DNA from: a bacterium
GTDB taxonomy: Archaea; Nanoarchaeota; Nanoarchaeia; Woesearchaeales; UBA10216
Length of the DNA: 7,174 bases
Assembly: GCA_024206195.1 (NCBI GenBank)
Contig: JAAGZO010000378.1
Coordinates: 1-7,174 of the forward strand
Direction: 5' to 3'
Below, piece after piece: positions 6,371-7,174 of the stretch; position 1 is the first letter of the stretch, and every line of letters starts with the position of its first letter. The notes beneath the pieces were generated by a model. The model was not told the DNA's origin. It worked only from the letters and a program-made list of their open reading frames with translations, and searched no databases. The translations under genes and the position numbers were made by a program.

Positions 6371-6397
6371 CTACCCTATTACTTCAGCTACACTCAT
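6371..6397 (-). other. 8-codon mini-ORF with a ribosome binding site
   Basis: On the minus strand AGGTGA (6401-6406) precedes ATG at 6397, which reads MSVAEVIG and then TAG. It lies between the hydrophobic peptide gene and the RNase H gene and could act as a leader that feeds ribosomes to the RNase H start 32 bases further on. It repeats the AGGTGAT layout used by the preceding small gene. At this length, chance is a real possibility. Confidence 0.25.
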
Positions 6398-6408
6398 AAA
6401 TCACCTGA

Positions 6409-6486
6409 CTACGATAACAACCTTGCTACTATAGCCCCAATCAATCCAGCAATGATGATTACTAATAAGTCGTATGGAGTTATCAT
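6409..6486 (-). CDS. 25-residue hydrophobic (single membrane-span) peptide
   Basis: A short ORF of 25 codons plus TAG. It starts MITPYDLLVIIIAGLIGAIV and ends in a short tail with one arginine and two leucines. Residues 7-21 form one uninterrupted hydrophobic stretch long enough to lie in or nearly cross a membrane, with Asp6 before it and Arg22 after it. A clear AGGTGA (6492-6497) sits 5 bases before the ATG at 6486, much better than the sites of several larger genes here. It begins 29 bases after the stop of the PD-(D/E)XK gene, so it is probably in the same transcript. Size and character resemble type I toxin peptides of the Fst/Ldr kind or other small membrane proteins, but I do not recognise a family and see no antisense RNA promoter with confidence. 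Confidence 0.55.
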   Translation of the reverse strand: MITPYDLLVIIIAGLIGAIVARLLS

Positions 6487-6491
6487 GATTA

Positions 6492-6497
6492 TCACCT
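6492..6497 (-). promoter_or_regulatory. Ribosome binding site of the hydrophobic peptide gene
   Basis: AGGTGA is placed 5 bases before ATG 6486. This is the main evidence that the 25-codon ORF is translated, rather than the longer overlapping frame at 6401-6583. Confidence 0.6.
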
Positions 6498-6515
6498 ATT
6501 TTTAAATGAGCTACG

Positions 6516-7040
6516 TCAACTTGTTCTGATCTGGAGATTGTTGGTGATGGTTTCCCATTTGTCTTTGTATTTATCATTATCAATCAAGCCCAGTTTAATT
6601 GCCCATAGATGGGGTTTCCTTTTTTCAGTTTTTTCTTTCTCCAGTACCTGTTCCCAAGTCAACTCATGCTTTGTCTGATATTGACGTCCATACTCTTCTA
6701 CTTGAGATAACAGCATCCCTCTAATTTCAGTGTCGGAGACAATAAAATAGTTGGGACTATCAAGGTTTGAGATATCAACGAATACAAAGTCGCACAGGGT
6801 TTTCCCCTCAATTTTTTGTTGATAATCCCGCCAGTGTGAGTTCAATATGGGAAAATCCTTTTTGTCTGTACATTTTACCTGAATAGCTGTCGATATGTTG
6901 GTTTCTGGATTCAAAGCAACTATGTCATAACCTTTGGTATTCCTCGAAGTAGGCATGGCAATCAGGTTTCGTTTGGAAAGCTCTGCACAAACCAAAAACA
7001 TCCCTATATTCCCCTTAAATTGAGGTTCTATATTGCTCAT
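6516..7040 (-). CDS. Small PD-(D/E)XK nuclease-fold protein
   Basis: The protein has 174 residues from the ATG at 7040. Residues 8-60 show the layout of a small PD-(D/E)XK-fold family: a helix with GNIGMFLVCAEL (E20), a basic strand (SKRNLIAMPTSRNTKGYD), then GYDIVALN with D39 and, 14 residues on, AIQVKC with Q54-V-K56. A Q-x-K ending in place of E-x-K is common in Holliday-resolvase-like and other accessory nucleases of this fold. The C-terminal third (about 120-165) is charged and contains HLWAIKLGLID; I do not recognise it. The ATG at 7040 is chosen over an upstream in-frame start at 7079 because GGGAGG (7046-7051) lies 5 bases before it. The longer version would also overlap the preceding gene. 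The gene follows the partial gene at the right edge by 14 bases, so it is in an operon with it. Specific substrate unknown. Confidence 0.75.
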   Translation of the reverse strand: MSNIEPQFKGNIGMFLVCAELSKRNLIAMPTSRNTKGYDIVALNPETNISTAIQVKCTDKKDFPILNSHWRDYQQKIEGKTLCDFVFVDISNLDSPNYFIVSDTEIRGMLLSQVEEYGRQYQTKHELTWEQVLEKEKTEKRKPHLWAIKLGLIDNDKYKDKWETITNNLQIRTS

Positions 7041-7045
7041 ATTGT

Positions 7046-7051
7046 CCTCCC
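7046..7051 (-). promoter_or_regulatory. Ribosome binding site deciding the start of the PD-(D/E)XK gene
   Basis: GGGAGG, 5 bases before ATG 7040, in the 14-base gap after the stop of the preceding gene. It argues against the start at 7079. Confidence 0.8.
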
Positions 7052-7054
7052 TTA

Positions 7055-7174
7055 CTATTCTGGTATAACCCCCGTACACCGCCAGTTGATCTCTGCAGTC
7101 TTATCATCAATATACACAACACAGGCAGGGTTACAGCCTTCCTTATCTATGTCAAGGTCAATCCACCATGTGCC
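7055..7174 (-). CDS. C-terminal end of an unrecognised protein (5' part beyond the right edge)
   Basis: The frame is open from the window edge to a TAG at 7055-7057 and gives 39 residues, including GTWWIDLDIDKEGCNPACVV (first 20) and ending in CTGVIPE. It holds three cysteines, two tryptophans in a row and many acidic residues. I recognise no family. The case for a real gene is the frame kept open to the edge and the 14-base gap, filled by a good Shine-Dalgarno, to the next gene on the same strand. That spacing is typical of an operon, so its product may share a role with the PD-(D/E)XK protein. Confidence 0.55.
   Translation of the reverse strand, partial: GTWWIDLDIDKEGCNPACVVYIDDKTAEINWRCTGVIPE

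Noticed and set aside
6401..6583. 60-codon minus-strand ORF
   Set aside because: It overlaps the end of the PD-(D/E)XK gene in another frame and has no ribosome binding site. The 25-codon frame inside it has a good site and a coherent hydrophobic composition.
7041..7079. Longer start for the PD-(D/E)XK protein (13 extra residues)
   Set aside because: It would overlap the end of the preceding gene and ignore the GGGAGG placed 5 bases before ATG 7040.

Overview
The window reads as part of a bacterial chromosome with a nuclease-rich accessory segment beside two housekeeping-type genes. A thioesterase at 1023-1502 closely resembles Escherichia coli YigI along its C-terminal half, which points to a gammaproteobacterium. 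I cannot name the genus. Base composition is uneven: I counted 31 G+C of 60 at 181-240 (the xseA-like gene) and 20 of 60 at 5581-5640 (the RNase H gene), which fits a mosaic or acquired region. There is no rRNA, tRNA, CRISPR array, transposase or integrase, and no gene-free stretch over 300 bases.

Left part (1-1502): an exodeoxyribonuclease VII large-subunit gene on the minus strand runs off the left edge (N-terminal 284 residues present). It diverges from the YigI-like thioesterase gene on the plus strand. The 169 bases between them hold two good sigma-70 type promoters back to back, and a perfect 9-bp inverted repeat covers both -35 boxes.

Right part (1506-7174): every gene is on the minus strand. 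In transcription order these are the C-terminal 39 residues of an unrecognised protein (right edge); a small PD-(D/E)XK nuclease-fold protein; a 25-residue hydrophobic peptide with a good ribosome binding site; an 8-codon mini-ORF; an RNase HI with an extra C-terminal domain; a stand-alone HEPN protein; a Dam-family adenine methyltransferase; and a 754-residue protein that joins a PD-(D/E)XK-like domain, a DGQHR (DndB-like) domain and a HEPN/Swt1-like C-terminus. The last gene ends 3 bases from the convergent end of the thioesterase gene.

The main point of interest is the methyltransferase/DGQHR-fusion pair. The two genes are 5 bases apart, and the ribosome binding site of the second is made from the last two codons of the first. 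DGQHR proteins are known mainly from DNA phosphorothioate and deazaguanine modification systems. Here the partner is an N6-adenine methyltransferase, and no dnd, ssp or dpd gene is present. This looks like a modification-linked defence module, with two nuclease-type domains and a possible RNase domain available for restriction or abortive infection. Any defence activity is inference from domain content and gene order.
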